Below, one piece after another: positions 19,135 through 28,562 of a DNA stretch of 36,983 bases. This DNA comes from Chitinophagaceae bacterium (GTDB taxonomy: Bacteria; Bacteroidota; Bacteroidia; Chitinophagales; Chitinophagaceae): contig CANGZN010000003.1 of assembly GCA_947458625.1 (NCBI GenBank), positions 1 through 36,983 on the forward strand, read 5' to 3'. Each line of letters starts with the position of its first letter. The first letter of the stretch is position 1. The position numbers were made by a program, and so were the translations under genes. A model generated the notes under the pieces. That model saw only the letters and a program-made list of their open reading frames with translations, made no database searches and had not been told where the DNA came from.

Positions 19135-20209
19135 GTAGCATTGTTGTTTGTTCCTGAATAGAACGATGCAGGAGTCGTTGAAATACACGCTCCTCATCAA
19201 AAAGAAAACGATGTTGATAGTCGGTTACATACACGGGGAGGTCCTGCATCTCCCGGGCAAAAGACTGTAAACGAACGGCATCTTTTGCCGTGGTCAAGAT
19301 CCACGCATCCGGATTATTCATTCGTCGGTACTGGTCTCTGATCTCGCGTATATCCTCTATATTGAAAAGATGATGATCCGGGAATGGTATGAATTGATAA
19401 CTCGAAGCCTCGCGCTCCATCCACTCTTTGAGAGGGGCCGGATTGGCGATACCTGTTATCAGCAACACCTCTTGTTTTTCCGGTGATCTGGAATATTGAG
19501 GCCTATGCCATTGGCATGGCAGCTCCATCTCCATAGTTGTAAAGAAAATTTCCTGACCGGGTTGAGGCTTGATCTCCTTTTTAATACTCGCCGCTTCTGA
19601 TTCAGATAACTGCGAGGGGCATTTGGTTACCACGATCACATCGGCTCTATTATAGCTACGCCTTTCATCTCGAAGATCCCCGGTCGGGAGAAAAAAATCG
19701 CGCGTGAATAAATTGGTATAATCCGTGAGCAGCACTTGAAAACCCGGTCGTACAGATCGGTGTTGGTGCGCATCATCCAACAGAATACAACGAGTATTGG
19801 GCCGATCCTGTAAAATCTGTGGAATGGCTAATAAACGTTTCTCGCCTACAGCAACAGTCAGGGTTGGAAAACGCTGGTATAGCAACAATGCTTCATCTCC
19901 GATCTCAGAGACGTTTGAATCCGGCTTGGCCAATCGATAGCCACGGGACCGACGCTTATATCCCCGGCTGAGAACAGCGAGCGAATCGGCTTCGCCTAAA
20001 CTGGATACCAAGTATTGGATAAAAGGTGATTTGCCGGTACCTCCCACAGCCAAATTACCTACACTGATCAGTGGCAATCCGAAAGAAACAGAAGTCAAGA
20101 TTTTTTTGTCGAAGAGCCAGTTTCGAAACCGGATAACCACACCGTATAGTACTGCGACCGGAAAGAGCAGCACACGAAAGGAACGTAAAAAAATACGGGG
20201 GAATAGCAT
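19115..20209 (-). CDS. lpxK: Tetraacyldisaccharide 4'-kinase
   Basis: LPLISVGNLAVGGTGKSPFIQYLV, LSRGYKRRSRGY, LLDDAHQHRSVRPGFQVLLTD. Confidence 0.95.
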   Translation of the reverse strand: MLFPRIFLRSFRVLLFPVAVLYGVVIRFRNWLFDKKILTSVSFGLPLISVGNLAVGGTGKSPFIQYLVSSLGEADSLAVLSRGYKRRSRGYRLAKPDSNVSEIGDEALLLYQRFPTLTVAVGEKRLLAIPQILQDRPNTRCILLDDAHQHRSVRPGFQVLLTDYTNLFTRDFFLPTGDLRDERRSYNRADVIVVTKCPSQLSESEAASIKKEIKPQPGQEIFFTTMEMELPCQWHRPQYSRSPEKQEVLLITGIANPAPLKEWMEREASSYQFIPFPDHHLFNIEDIREIRDQYRRMNNPDAWILTTAKDAVRLQSFAREMQDLPVYVTDYQHRFLFDEERVFQRLLHRSIQEQTTMLHGPEKQ

Positions 20210-20219
20210 ACGCGTATTC

Positions 20220-20227
20220 CAAAGTTA
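20220..20227 (-). promoter_or_regulatory. -7 box TAACTTTG upstream of lpxK, 10 nt before ATG, overlapping rsmD stop
   Basis: Minus strand CAG-TAA-CTTTGGAATACGCGT-ATG. Confidence 0.4.
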
Positions 20228-20812
20228 CTGATTCGGCTCGTCGTTGGGTGCATCCTTCAATTTCGTATCTGATTCGGATGCCAAAAAGGTGGTGAAAAGC
20301 GTCGTTCCATAGTGCCTGACAGCGCTGTAACCGGGAAAGTTCTCGTATTGGTTGCGGGGGGTATGTTCCAAAATAAAGCGCCCGCCGGGTAGTAAAAGAT
20401 TGCGCTCCCAAATAAGTCTGGGAAGATCATCGATCTGTGTCAGGGCATAGGGAGGCCCGGCAAAAATCAGATCATACCGATCCGTACATTGCTGAAGGAA
20501 TTTGAATACATCTATACGAATTGCCTGAAGTCCCTGTACGCCCAGTTGTTCAGCTGTTTTTTTGATGAAGGCGAACATGGTCGGATCTTTCTCAACGATC
20601 GTAAGGTCTGTCACCCCACGGGAAGCCAGCTCATAGCTGATACTCCCCGTTCCGCCGAAGAGATCCAACGTTTTCAACTCCTCGAAGTCAAGTTGGTGTT
20701 GCAGACTATTGAACAAACCCTCTTTTGCCAGGTCGGTCGTTGGACGGGTGTGTGGCATGTGCGGAGGCGGCTGAAAACGTCGCCCACCGAATTGTCCGCT
20801 GATTATACGCAT
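20225..20812 (-). CDS. rsmD: 16S rRNA (guanine966-N2)-methyltransferase
   Basis: MRIISGQFGGRRFQPPPHMPHTRPTTDLAKEGLFNSL...LDLFGGTGSISYELASRG...DLIFAGPPYA. Confidence 0.95.
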   Translation of the reverse strand: MRIISGQFGGRRFQPPPHMPHTRPTTDLAKEGLFNSLQHQLDFEELKTLDLFGGTGSISYELASRGVTDLTIVEKDPTMFAFIKKTAEQLGVQGLQAIRIDVFKFLQQCTDRYDLIFAGPPYALTQIDDLPRLIWERNLLLPGGRFILEHTPRNQYENFPGYSAVRHYGTTLFTTFLASESDTKLKDAPNDEPNQ

Positions 20813-21600
20813 GTAAAAATATCTTCAAGCGGGGTGAACCAATGCGGTGGAAGTCCGGCTTCAATATCCGTCCAATGGATATCCCTGCCCTGAATCGTTG
20901 GAAAGTGTTTCTGCAGCAAGTCCATCCATTCACTATCGAGTGGCCATTGTCCGGAAAGGTCTAATCCCATCTGATCCAGCTGCAAGGAATACTTTTCCCG
21001 CAATAAGGATAAAACAAAAGTCAGATCATCAGTAGATTCAATCGTGTGGGGTTGACCATATAAAAAACGGCCTTCCTTCCAAACAGAAAAACAGCAAGTA
21101 GAGGCAATTCGAACGATCGATAATTGACAAGTTGAAGAAGACGGCAGGGGATTGAAAAAGGAGGCATGCTTGAACGTCAGATCCGAAGAAATCTTTTTTA
21201 GTTGATCAAGCAGATGAATGGGTACCCGTACCCAAGCCGTTGCATCAGCCGTTGCATTTGAATCGGCTATCCAAGCATGGCCGATCCGCTCCGGCCAAAG
21301 AGGATCTATCCATTGCAATGCTTGATTTTTATCCTTGGTCAGTGAAGCGGGAGTCCAACACCAGTCATTGAGCATAAAAGCTACCCGAAGCCTTTTTATT
21401 GAATTTGGATCCACTAATCCTTCTTGGAACAGATCAGAAAGCAAATCAGAATTATAAAGATCGAAAGGCCTGTATCCGATCTGCTGTATTTTCTTCCCAT
21501 TCAAATCGATCGCCGCGATACCCAATTGATCATTGCTGATACAGAGAATCAAGTTGTTTGGATGACAGGATGGGTCGTAAGAAAAGTTGTCGTTGCTCAT
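20803..21600 (-). CDS. DUF3822 family protein
   Basis: Recognised by composition (LILCISNDQLGIAAID...FSYDP) and by its conserved Bacteroidota neighbourhood beside rsmD; start at ATG 21600 (the listed M is a TTG). Confidence 0.75.
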   Translation of the reverse strand: MSNDNFSYDPSCHPNNLILCISNDQLGIAAIDLNGKKIQQIGYRPFDLYNSDLLSDLFQEGLVDPNSIKRLRVAFMLNDWCWTPASLTKDKNQALQWIDPLWPERIGHAWIADSNATADATAWVRVPIHLLDQLKKISSDLTFKHASFFNPLPSSSTCQLSIVRIASTCCFSVWKEGRFLYGQPHTIESTDDLTFVLSLLREKYSLQLDQMGLDLSGQWPLDSEWMDLLQKHFPTIQGRDIHWTDIEAGLPPHWFTPLEDIFTCV

Positions 21601-21625
21601 AATCGAAGTCTGTTGCAATAATAGA

Positions 21626-21633
21626 CAAATTTA
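21626..21633 (-). promoter_or_regulatory. -7 box TAAATTTG for DUF3822 transcript; upstream TTGAC as possible -33
   Basis: Minus strand TTGACAAACCTAGGCAAATTAAATTTG, 25 nt before ATG 21600. Confidence 0.5.
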
Positions 21634-21658
21634 ATTTGCCTAGGTTTGTCAACCTATA

Positions 21659-23020
21659 ATGAATACGCCCGCCCCCTCCTCTTTGCATTTATCAAATTCC
21701 TATCGTCAGATCTGGAAGATGGCATTGCCCATCAGTTTTGCCATTTTCATTCCTCAGATCAATTTCTTTATCAATACCATTTTCCTGGGCCATTACAGCC
21801 AAGATCCGCTGGCGATCGCTGCAGGCGGTATAACGGGTGTATACTACCTGATCTTTGCAGCCATCGGCTATGGGTTGAATAATGGTCTCCAAACCTTGAT
21901 CGCACGACGCGCGGGGCAGGATCAGCCGGAAGATATTGGTAAACTTTTCACCCAGGCGATGTGGATCGGAATCGGCCTTTCTGTACTTGGAATAACGGTC
22001 ACTTATACTCTCACCCCTTCCATTTTTCGATGGATCCTGCATGATGAAGAACTTTTTCAAAAATCGATCGCTTTTTTAAAGATCCGAATCTGGGGGCTCC
22101 CCCTGCTTTACATTTATCAGTTACGAAATGCCTTGCTTGTCGGCATCAACCAAAGCAAATGGCTGGCTATTGGCACCTTCGCTGAGGCAGCCACCAACGT
22201 ACTTTTCGATTATCTGTTGATCTTCGGTATGGCCGGTTTTCCGGAGTGGGGTTTCAATGGAGCAGCCGTGGCATCGATTTTGGCAGAGGCGGTGGGACTG
22301 ATCACTATTTATTTTGTTATACATAACCGAGGGATCGGCGATCAGTTTTCCCTATTTCGCCAATCGAAAATCAACCGCCAATATATTGGACATATTCTAG
22401 AGGTGTCTGCCCCGCTCATGTTTCAAACTGCGATCAGCATCATCAGCTGGCAGTATTTTTTTCTACTTATCGAGCACCATGGTAAAACGGCACTTGCCGT
22501 ATCCAATGTCATGCGCCACTTGTTTGGATTACCGGGTTGCCTGACTTGGGCATTTGCCACAACTACCAGTACGATGGTCAGCAACCTGATCGGTCAGGGA
22601 CGAACGGAGGAAGTACCCTTGCTGATCAAAAGGATTTTGACGCTCAGTACCGGTATCACGTTTGTCGTTTGCATCTGCCTGAATATTTGGCCTGAACAGT
22701 TTCTGATGCCATTCGGACAAAGCGAATCATTTATTGCAGAATCCATACCGGTCATGCGCGTGGTCACCGGTGCGATGATGTTAATGTCTTTCGGCACAAT
22801 CTTTCTAAACGCTGTTACCGGTTCCGGCAACACTCGAATCACTTTCCTGATTGAAGCTGGCGCCATCATCGGGTATTGTGTTTACGTATACCTGACTGCA
22901 GAGTACTATTTTTTACCGATCCAATATGTTTGGATGAGTGAATGGCTATACTGGTTTGGCATGTTCCTACCAGCTTGGTGGTATATGCGATCAGGCCGAT
23001 GGAAAAATAAGCAGATCTAA
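21659..23020 (+). CDS. MATE family efflux transporter
   Basis: ~12 TM segments; QIWKMALPISFAIFIPQINFFINTIFLGHYSQDPLAIAAGG. Confidence 0.92.
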   Translation: MNTPAPSSLHLSNSYRQIWKMALPISFAIFIPQINFFINTIFLGHYSQDPLAIAAGGITGVYYLIFAAIGYGLNNGLQTLIARRAGQDQPEDIGKLFTQAMWIGIGLSVLGITVTYTLTPSIFRWILHDEELFQKSIAFLKIRIWGLPLLYIYQLRNALLVGINQSKWLAIGTFAEAATNVLFDYLLIFGMAGFPEWGFNGAAVASILAEAVGLITIYFVIHNRGIGDQFSLFRQSKINRQYIGHILEVSAPLMFQTAISIISWQYFFLLIEHHGKTALAVSNVMRHLFGLPGCLTWAFATTTSTMVSNLIGQGRTEEVPLLIKRILTLSTGITFVVCICLNIWPEQFLMPFGQSESFIAESIPVMRVVTGAMMLMSFGTIFLNAVTGSGNTRITFLIEAGAIIGYCVYVYLTAEYYFLPIQYVWMSEWLYWFGMFLPAWWYMRSGRWKNKQI

Positions 23021-23379
23021 TACTGACGGGACAGTTGAACACCCAGTCGACCATCCAGGTCCGAAACAGGGGCCGATTCTTTTTGTATATGAATGCGGAT
23101 TTCGGTTATCGGAGGAAATAGCTCCTTTAACTCAGAAAGAATGGATTGAGCCAGATCTTCCAACAGTAGACGGGGATTCGCCATCTGTTCTTTCAATTTG
23201 CTAAAAACGACTACATAATCGAGTGTTTGATCTAACTGATGAACCGTTATATCCAACTCCGGATAGGTGATCCACAGATCAACGAGAAAATGCTGCCCCT
23301 CCTGCTGCTCTTTTTCATACAGGCCATGATAGGCAAAGAACCTTAGTTCCAATAAGGTTAGGGTGATCTGTCCTTGCAT
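23017..23379 (-). CDS. folB: Dihydroneopterin aldolase
   Basis: ITLTLLELRFFAYHGLYEKEQQEGQHFLVDLWI, TLDYVVVFSKLKEQM, LLEDLAQSI; likely start at the second Met. Confidence 0.93.
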   Translation of the reverse strand: MQGQITLTLLELRFFAYHGLYEKEQQEGQHFLVDLWITYPELDITVHQLDQTLDYVVVFSKLKEQMANPRLLLEDLAQSILSELKELFPPITEIRIHIQKESAPVSDLDGRLGVQLSRQY

Positions 23380-23383
23380 CTGA

Positions 23384-24325
23384 TCAATGATAACCCGCAG
23401 CACTTAAATAACGCTCGGCATCCAAGGCAGCCATACAACCACTACCAGCGGCTGTCACAGCCTGTCGATATGTTTTATCCTGCACATCTCCAGAGGCGAA
23501 AACACCAGCAATGTTAGTTTTTGAACTACCCGGAACCGTAGTGATGTAACCAGCCTCGTCCATAGTAAGCCAAGGCTTGAAAATGGATGAATTGGGCTCA
23601 TGACCAATGGCAACGAAGAAGGCACTGACCGGGATCTCAACGGTCTTTCCGGATTCCGTATTCTTGATTCGGACACCGGAAACGGTTTTATCGCCTATTA
23701 CTTCTTCTGTGATAGAGTGCCAATGAACAACGATATTTTCGGTTTTCAATACACGGTCTTGCATGACTTTGCTGGCGCGCATTTCACCGCGACGGACAAT
23801 CATGTTCACTTTAGAGCAAATCTTGGATAAGTAAAGTGCTTCCTCGGCGGCTGTGTCTCCAGCACCAACGATCGCAACTTCTTTCCCTTTAAAAAAGAAC
23901 CCATCACATACGGCACAAGCACTGACTCCATGACCATTGAGTCGTTGTTCACTTTCCAGCCCGAGCCACTTGGCACTCGCGCCCGTGCTGATGATCACCG
24001 ATGTCGCTTCGATCCACTTCTCCTCATCGATCTGTACCCGGTGGATGGGTCCGGTAAAATCAACAGCCGTAGCGAGACCGTAGCGTATGTCTGTCCCCAT
24101 CCGAGCAGCTTGTTTCTCGAAATGCACCATCATATCCGGGCCTTGGATCCCATCCGGGTAACCTGGATAGTTCTCCACTTCGGTCGTGATGGTCAATTGT
24201 CCACCAGGCTGTATCCCCTGATACAAAACAGGCTTCAAGCCGGCTCTACTGGCATAAATCGCCGCTGTGTATCCGGCCGGACCGGAACCGATGATCAAAC
24301 AGGAAACGCGTTCAGATGCTGACAT
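23384..24325 (-). CDS. trxB: Thioredoxin-disulfide reductase
   Basis: GSGPAGYTAAIYASRAGLKPVLYQG, CAVCDGFFFKGKEVAIVGAGDTAAEEALYL. Confidence 0.96.
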   Translation of the reverse strand: MSASERVSCLIIGSGPAGYTAAIYASRAGLKPVLYQGIQPGGQLTITTEVENYPGYPDGIQGPDMMVHFEKQAARMGTDIRYGLATAVDFTGPIHRVQIDEEKWIEATSVIISTGASAKWLGLESEQRLNGHGVSACAVCDGFFFKGKEVAIVGAGDTAAEEALYLSKICSKVNMIVRRGEMRASKVMQDRVLKTENIVVHWHSITEEVIGDKTVSGVRIKNTESGKTVEIPVSAFFVAIGHEPNSSIFKPWLTMDEAGYITTVPGSSKTNIAGVFASGDVQDKTYRQAVTAAGSGCMAALDAERYLSAAGYH

Positions 24326-24379
24326 GTACAATGGAATTTGTGGCGAAAATACACGATTCGATAAAACTAGCAGCGTGCC

Positions 24380-25267
24380 CTACCTTGGAATGATCATTGT
24401 CCGGTATTGAGCTGCATATCCACCAAAATAGCCCAAGGCATTACCTTGAATATTCGAAATCACCCGGGTCGGCGAGGAAAATGGATTACCGATACTGGCA
24501 TAGGAGAATTCCATCGTTCGCCAGAAGTCGAAGGTTGACTTATCGATGTTGCAAAGTTTGAAGACAACCGTGTCGCCGCGGTTGAAATATGAATACCCTT
24601 CTTCCAATGGAGCCCCTCTGGGTACGCCTCTTTCAATCTGCACATCGAAGGAACTGCCATCGATGAACTGGTCATCAAAAACGGAGTTGAGCCCCGGATA
24701 AAATGGATCCCTATTCTGTTTGGTGAAATAACGGATATAGTCACCCAGACCCGGGCGATCTGTTCCTCTGAACATCAGCGAAACTTTGGTAGGATCATTC
24801 AAAACGGCGGGAGCGGGTTTCCAATAGAAGGAATCGATCCTTCGAGTTGTATCAGGTATGCGTGTCTTTGCCGTGTATCGTTCACCATTGACCTGAATGG
24901 TCAGGGTGTAGTCTGTTTTTAGTTTTCCGATAAACGCCGTGGAAAGTTGGGTGGAATCGATACCGTAATAAAAAAGAGAGATCCCCGGGAAAGGCTCCAA
25001 CCGATATTCTTTCAAACGATGGGTGGTCTGACCGTTCGACATCTCAACAACCGCGCCCCGTACAAAGGAGCTGGTCAGATCAGTCAGATTGATAGTAGAA
25101 AAATACTGGAAGCTTCGGGTGAGGATCACCTGAGGAGGCTGATCATTCTCTATCGTGGCTTCAACAACCAACTTAGGTGCCACCGTATCGAGTTTCAAGT
25201 CGACAGCTTTTTCACAGGAGACTAGTCCTGCCAAAAGAATAAAAAATAAAACCCTGTTACGGTACAT
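24380..25267 (-). CDS. DUF4249-like lipoprotein
   Basis: Lipobox LLAGLVSC; KAVDLKLDTVAPKLVVEATIENDQPPQVILTRSFQYFS typical of DUF4249 N-terminus. Confidence 0.8.
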   Translation of the reverse strand: MYRNRVLFFILLAGLVSCEKAVDLKLDTVAPKLVVEATIENDQPPQVILTRSFQYFSTINLTDLTSSFVRGAVVEMSNGQTTHRLKEYRLEPFPGISLFYYGIDSTQLSTAFIGKLKTDYTLTIQVNGERYTAKTRIPDTTRRIDSFYWKPAPAVLNDPTKVSLMFRGTDRPGLGDYIRYFTKQNRDPFYPGLNSVFDDQFIDGSSFDVQIERGVPRGAPLEEGYSYFNRGDTVVFKLCNIDKSTFDFWRTMEFSYASIGNPFSSPTRVISNIQGNALGYFGGYAAQYRTMIIPR

Positions 25268-25280
25268 AAAATTGTCTTAC

Positions 25281-25307
25281 AAAAAATCCGGAGCCAGGGC
25301 TCCGGAT
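25281..25307 (-). terminator. Intrinsic terminator after rpoD
   Basis: Minus strand ATCCGGAGCC-CT-GGCTCCGGAT-TTTTTT; perfect 10-bp stem. Confidence 0.85.
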
Positions 25308-25335
25308 CGATATCCACTTACTAACCCATATATCC

Positions 25336-26211
25336 TTATCCTAGATATGCCTTTAGCGCACTGCTGTATCGAGCTTTCTGCAAGCGCTTGATGGCACGTT
25401 CCTTGATCTGACGGATGCGTTCCTTGGTCAGATCGTATTTAACACCGATCTGTTCGATGGTTACGCCGTTCTCCCCATCCAGACCGAAATAGGCATTTAC
25501 GATCTCCGCCTCACGAGGAGACAGTGATTTCAATACCCGACGGATCTCATTGCGCAACGAATCCTTCATCACTTCGTCGTCCGTATCATCTCCACCTTCC
25601 AACAGGTCACCCATGGCAACATCTTCAGCTTCATGCACAGGTGCATCCAAAGATGTATGACGGGTATTGCTCTGGAAAATATTATTGATCTCCGTTTCGC
25701 TCATTTCTAAGAGCTCGGCCAGCTCCTCAGTCGACGGTTCACGTTCATGCTCCTGCTCAAAAGCCATGTAAGCCTTATTGGCCTTGTTGTACGTACCGAT
25801 CTTGTTTTGGGGAAGACGTACCAAACGACCCTGCTCTGCCAACGCCTGAAGGATTGACTGACGGATCCACCAGACGGCGTATGAAATGAATTTGAATCCC
25901 TTGGTTTCATCAAAACGCTGAGCCGCCTTGATCAAACCGAGATTTCCCTCATTGATCAGATCACTGAGGGATAGACCTTGGTGCTGGTATTGCTTGGCAA
26001 CCGATACGACGAAACGAAGGTTCGCCTGTACCAGCTTATCGAGTGCACGCTGTGAATCAACGGGATTGTGATGAGCCATTTTGATCCGCTGAGCAAGAGT
26101 TGTCTCTTCCTCGGGCGTGATCATGGAGATCTTTGAAATCTCTTGTAAATACTTCTCAACCGCTTGTGAATCGCGGTTGGTAATCTGGGTAGCAATTTTT
26201 AACTGGCGCAT
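25336..26211 (-). CDS. rpoD: RNA polymerase primary sigma factor, sigma-70 (Bacteroidota SigA type)
   Basis: ANLRFVVSVAKQYQHQGLSLSDLINEGNLGLIKAAQRFDETKGFKFISYAVWWIRQSILQAL; region 4 LTKERIRQIKERAIKRLQ. Confidence 0.96.
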   Translation of the reverse strand: MRQLKIATQITNRDSQAVEKYLQEISKISMITPEEETTLAQRIKMAHHNPVDSQRALDKLVQANLRFVVSVAKQYQHQGLSLSDLINEGNLGLIKAAQRFDETKGFKFISYAVWWIRQSILQALAEQGRLVRLPQNKIGTYNKANKAYMAFEQEHEREPSTEELAELLEMSETEINNIFQSNTRHTSLDAPVHEAEDVAMGDLLEGGDDTDDEVMKDSLRNEIRRVLKSLSPREAEIVNAYFGLDGENGVTIEQIGVKYDLTKERIRQIKERAIKRLQKARYSSALKAYLG

Positions 26212-26307
26212 GGATCGATGTGGGGTTAGACTCTCAACGTAAACTGACCCTAAAAGTTGTCAGAACGTTGCATGAGCTTCAAAAAATAAACAATTGAGGC
26301 TCAGGTG

Positions 26308-26315
26308 CAAAATTA
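26308..26315 (-). promoter_or_regulatory. -7 box TAATTTTG upstream of rpoD (96 nt before ATG)
   Basis: Minus strand GTTAATTTTGCACC. Confidence 0.5.
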
Positions 26316-26328
26316 ACAAAAAAAAGCA

Positions 26329-27486
26329 TCACTGTTTGCGGCGTCCTAACCAAAACCAAAGCAGGGCACCCGACAAGAAAAGTGAGGTGGAGATTACCTC
26401 CGCCTGAGTCGGATGAAAACCGAATAGATCAAGTCTACTATTCACCCGTATCTTTTCCACAAAAAACCGCTCTAAACCATTAAATATCAAGTATAAAGCA
26501 AATATTCGCCCGGGTATCCGGATCTTCTTCCGAAGTAGCCAAAGGATACCGAAAAGTAACATACAGGTAATCGCCTCATATAGTGGGGTTGGATAAGCCG
26601 CCTGCCCCAACTGATAGCAATAATCTCCCCATTGGTCGGCCTCACACCCATTGATAGGTGTATCCATTTTTAGGACGTTATGAGGATAAGAGTATGACCA
26701 TGCCCAATCCGGCAGAAAAGCGGGTTTCTTACTCAGATCACTGGGTATGCCCCAGTCGCCATCGCCGGCAAAATGGCAACCCAATCGACCTACCCCATAT
26801 GCCAACATCAGTCCAGGGGCTGTGGCATCATTCAGGTGGTGAAAGGAAATCTGATTTTTTTTGGCATAGAACCAGATCGCCAGTGCCGCACAGATCAACC
26901 CGCCGTACATGGTTAGTCCGGCCGGAGAGAAGAAGGTCCCAAGTGGATCTTGAGTAAAACTCTCCCACTCCTCAAAAATGGAGAAGATCTTAGCTCCCAG
27001 CAATCCAAAGATCAAAGCCAGCATAGTGATCTCTCCCACCCTGTCCTGCGGCCAGATACGGATGGTTCGGCGCTCCGGTTTATCCAGCTTCCGTTGATTT
27101 TTTTCGCGCCATTTCAGGTAAACAAACAGGAATCCAACTACAAGCCCAAGTAACGGGTTACCATCTGTTGAGAATAGAAAGGCTTGTGGGTCGGCAGTCA
27201 GTTCATCCGGCAAGAAGAACAATGCCAACAGCTTATATCCAAATAAAAAGCCAAGACCGAAATTGCTAAGCAATTCCACCCAAGAGGCCGGCTCGCCGAT
27301 CACGATCTCCGTTTCGGTTGGGACAAATAACCCTCCTTTGCTTTTTCGGGCTAATTCTCTCGACAAAACCCAAGCAGCAGATAAGAAAGCTAAGGCCACA
27401 AAAAAACCGAACGTATTGACGAACCGTAAGAACGGAACCTCCAGACCGAAAAGGTCTTTGAATGCGTAGTATAAGTTTGGATACAT
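26329..27486 (-). CDS. lgt: Prolipoprotein diacylglyceryl transferase
   Basis: SPAGLTMYGGLICAALAIWFY, YGVGRLGCHFAGDGDWG, TPLYEAITCMLLFG, IFNGLERFFVEKIRVN. Confidence 0.95.
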   Translation of the reverse strand: MYPNLYYAFKDLFGLEVPFLRFVNTFGFFVALAFLSAAWVLSRELARKSKGGLFVPTETEIVIGEPASWVELLSNFGLGFLFGYKLLALFFLPDELTADPQAFLFSTDGNPLLGLVVGFLFVYLKWREKNQRKLDKPERRTIRIWPQDRVGEITMLALIFGLLGAKIFSIFEEWESFTQDPLGTFFSPAGLTMYGGLICAALAIWFYAKKNQISFHHLNDATAPGLMLAYGVGRLGCHFAGDGDWGIPSDLSKKPAFLPDWAWSYSYPHNVLKMDTPINGCEADQWGDYCYQLGQAAYPTPLYEAITCMLLFGILWLLRKKIRIPGRIFALYLIFNGLERFFVEKIRVNSRLDLFGFHPTQAEVISTSLFLSGALLWFWLGRRKQ

Positions 27487-27515
27487 GAGTCGGTAAGGTA
27501 CGAAAGCGGTTTCGA

Positions 27516-27929
27516 TCAGCAGTAGGCTTCAAAGGCACCCCGCAGGTTTTCGGAGATCATAGCTGCCGATCGGCCTTCGATCTGATGACGCTCAATGTAG
27601 TGCACCAATTGTCCGTTCTTGAACAGGGCAATGGCCGGTGAAGATGGCGGGTAAGGTTTGATGTGTTCCCTGACCGCTTTGACAGCATCGATATCAAAAC
27701 CGGCAAATGAAGTGGTGAGAAAATCCGGTTTTTTACCCATACCACTTACGGCATCGAGTACTCCCGGACGAGCCGTACCGGCAGAACAACCGCAAACGGA
27801 ATTAACCATCACAAGTGTGGTGCCCTCTTTGGACAACTGGGCGTCTACTTCGGCAGGTGTCAGCAATTCGGCAAAGCCCCTTTCGGTCAGCTCTTCTTTC
27901 ATGGGTATGACGATCTCAGGAGGATACAT
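27516..27929 (-). CDS. BrxA/BrxB (YphP-like) bacilliredoxin family protein
   Basis: MYPPEIVIPMKEELTERGFAELLTPAEVDAQL...MVNSVCGCSAGTARPGV with CGC active site; start at 27929. Confidence 0.92.
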   Translation of the reverse strand: MYPPEIVIPMKEELTERGFAELLTPAEVDAQLSKEGTTLVMVNSVCGCSAGTARPGVLDAVSGMGKKPDFLTTSFAGFDIDAVKAVREHIKPYPPSSPAIALFKNGQLVHYIERHQIEGRSAAMISENLRGAFEAYC

Positions 27930-27944
27930 AGTCTTTAATTTTTG

Positions 27945-27952
27945 CAAAGGTA
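27945..27952 (-). promoter_or_regulatory. -7 box TACCTTTG for bacilliredoxin-lgt unit, 15 nt before ATG
   Basis: Minus strand TTTTTGAATTACCTTTGCAAAAATTAAAGACT-ATG. Confidence 0.5.
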
Positions 27953-28115
27953 ATTCAAAAACAGGCCATGAAAAGGATGAAAATTGATCGGCTAAAATGC
28001 CTTTCACAAATCTTTTAGAAAAACGTTGCCACCGTATTGCAACCTCATTCATTAAGAAACCATCTGATTAAAAGAAACAAACGATCTCTTTCTCATATAG
28101 CAGTTGGTTTTGGTT

Positions 28116-28147
28116 AAAGCCCGCCGTATCCACGGAGGGCTTTTTTT
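28116..28147 (+). terminator. Intrinsic-terminator-like hairpin oriented for the + strand
   Basis: AAAGCCC-G-CCGT-ATCC-ACGG-A-GGGCTTT then T-run; lies at the 3' end of a minus-strand operon. Confidence 0.6.
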
Positions 28148-28562
28148 ATTGAAACTTCTTCCGTTGTGCGCCCACCTCCGGCGCTTTAACAACAGATGCC
28201 TTAGGCCCAAAACTGGCTCGTATATAGCTTAGAACATCAGCGATCTGCTGGTCAGTCAAATGCTTGAAAGAAGCCATTGGGCTATAATACTCCTCCTCTT
28301 GTACCACGATTCGCTCATTCAATCCTTCCAGCAGGATACGGATCAGCCTAGACTTGTCCCCGCTTACAAAATCGGTACCGGTGAGTGGCGGTATGAGCCG
28401 GGGCACACCATTGCCATCTAGCTGATGACAAGAAGCGCAGTGCTTTTCATAAAGTATCCGACCCCTTTTGGCGGTAGCACTGTTCAGCCCCTGGGAGCTT
28501 ACACTCGAGGAAAGAAGGAAAAATCCGGTCAAAACGGCGATATGTAAGCTGGTCATGTTCAT
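28146..28562 (-). CDS. Secreted c-type cytochrome
   Basis: ILYEKHCASCHQLDGNGVPRLIPPLTGTDFV with CxxCH; distal Met in MASFKHLTDQQIADVLSYIR; start at 28562 overlaps the upstream stop. Confidence 0.92.
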   Translation of the reverse strand: MNMTSLHIAVLTGFFLLSSSVSSQGLNSATAKRGRILYEKHCASCHQLDGNGVPRLIPPLTGTDFVSGDKSRLIRILLEGLNERIVVQEEEYYSPMASFKHLTDQQIADVLSYIRASFGPKASVVKAPEVGAQRKKFQ

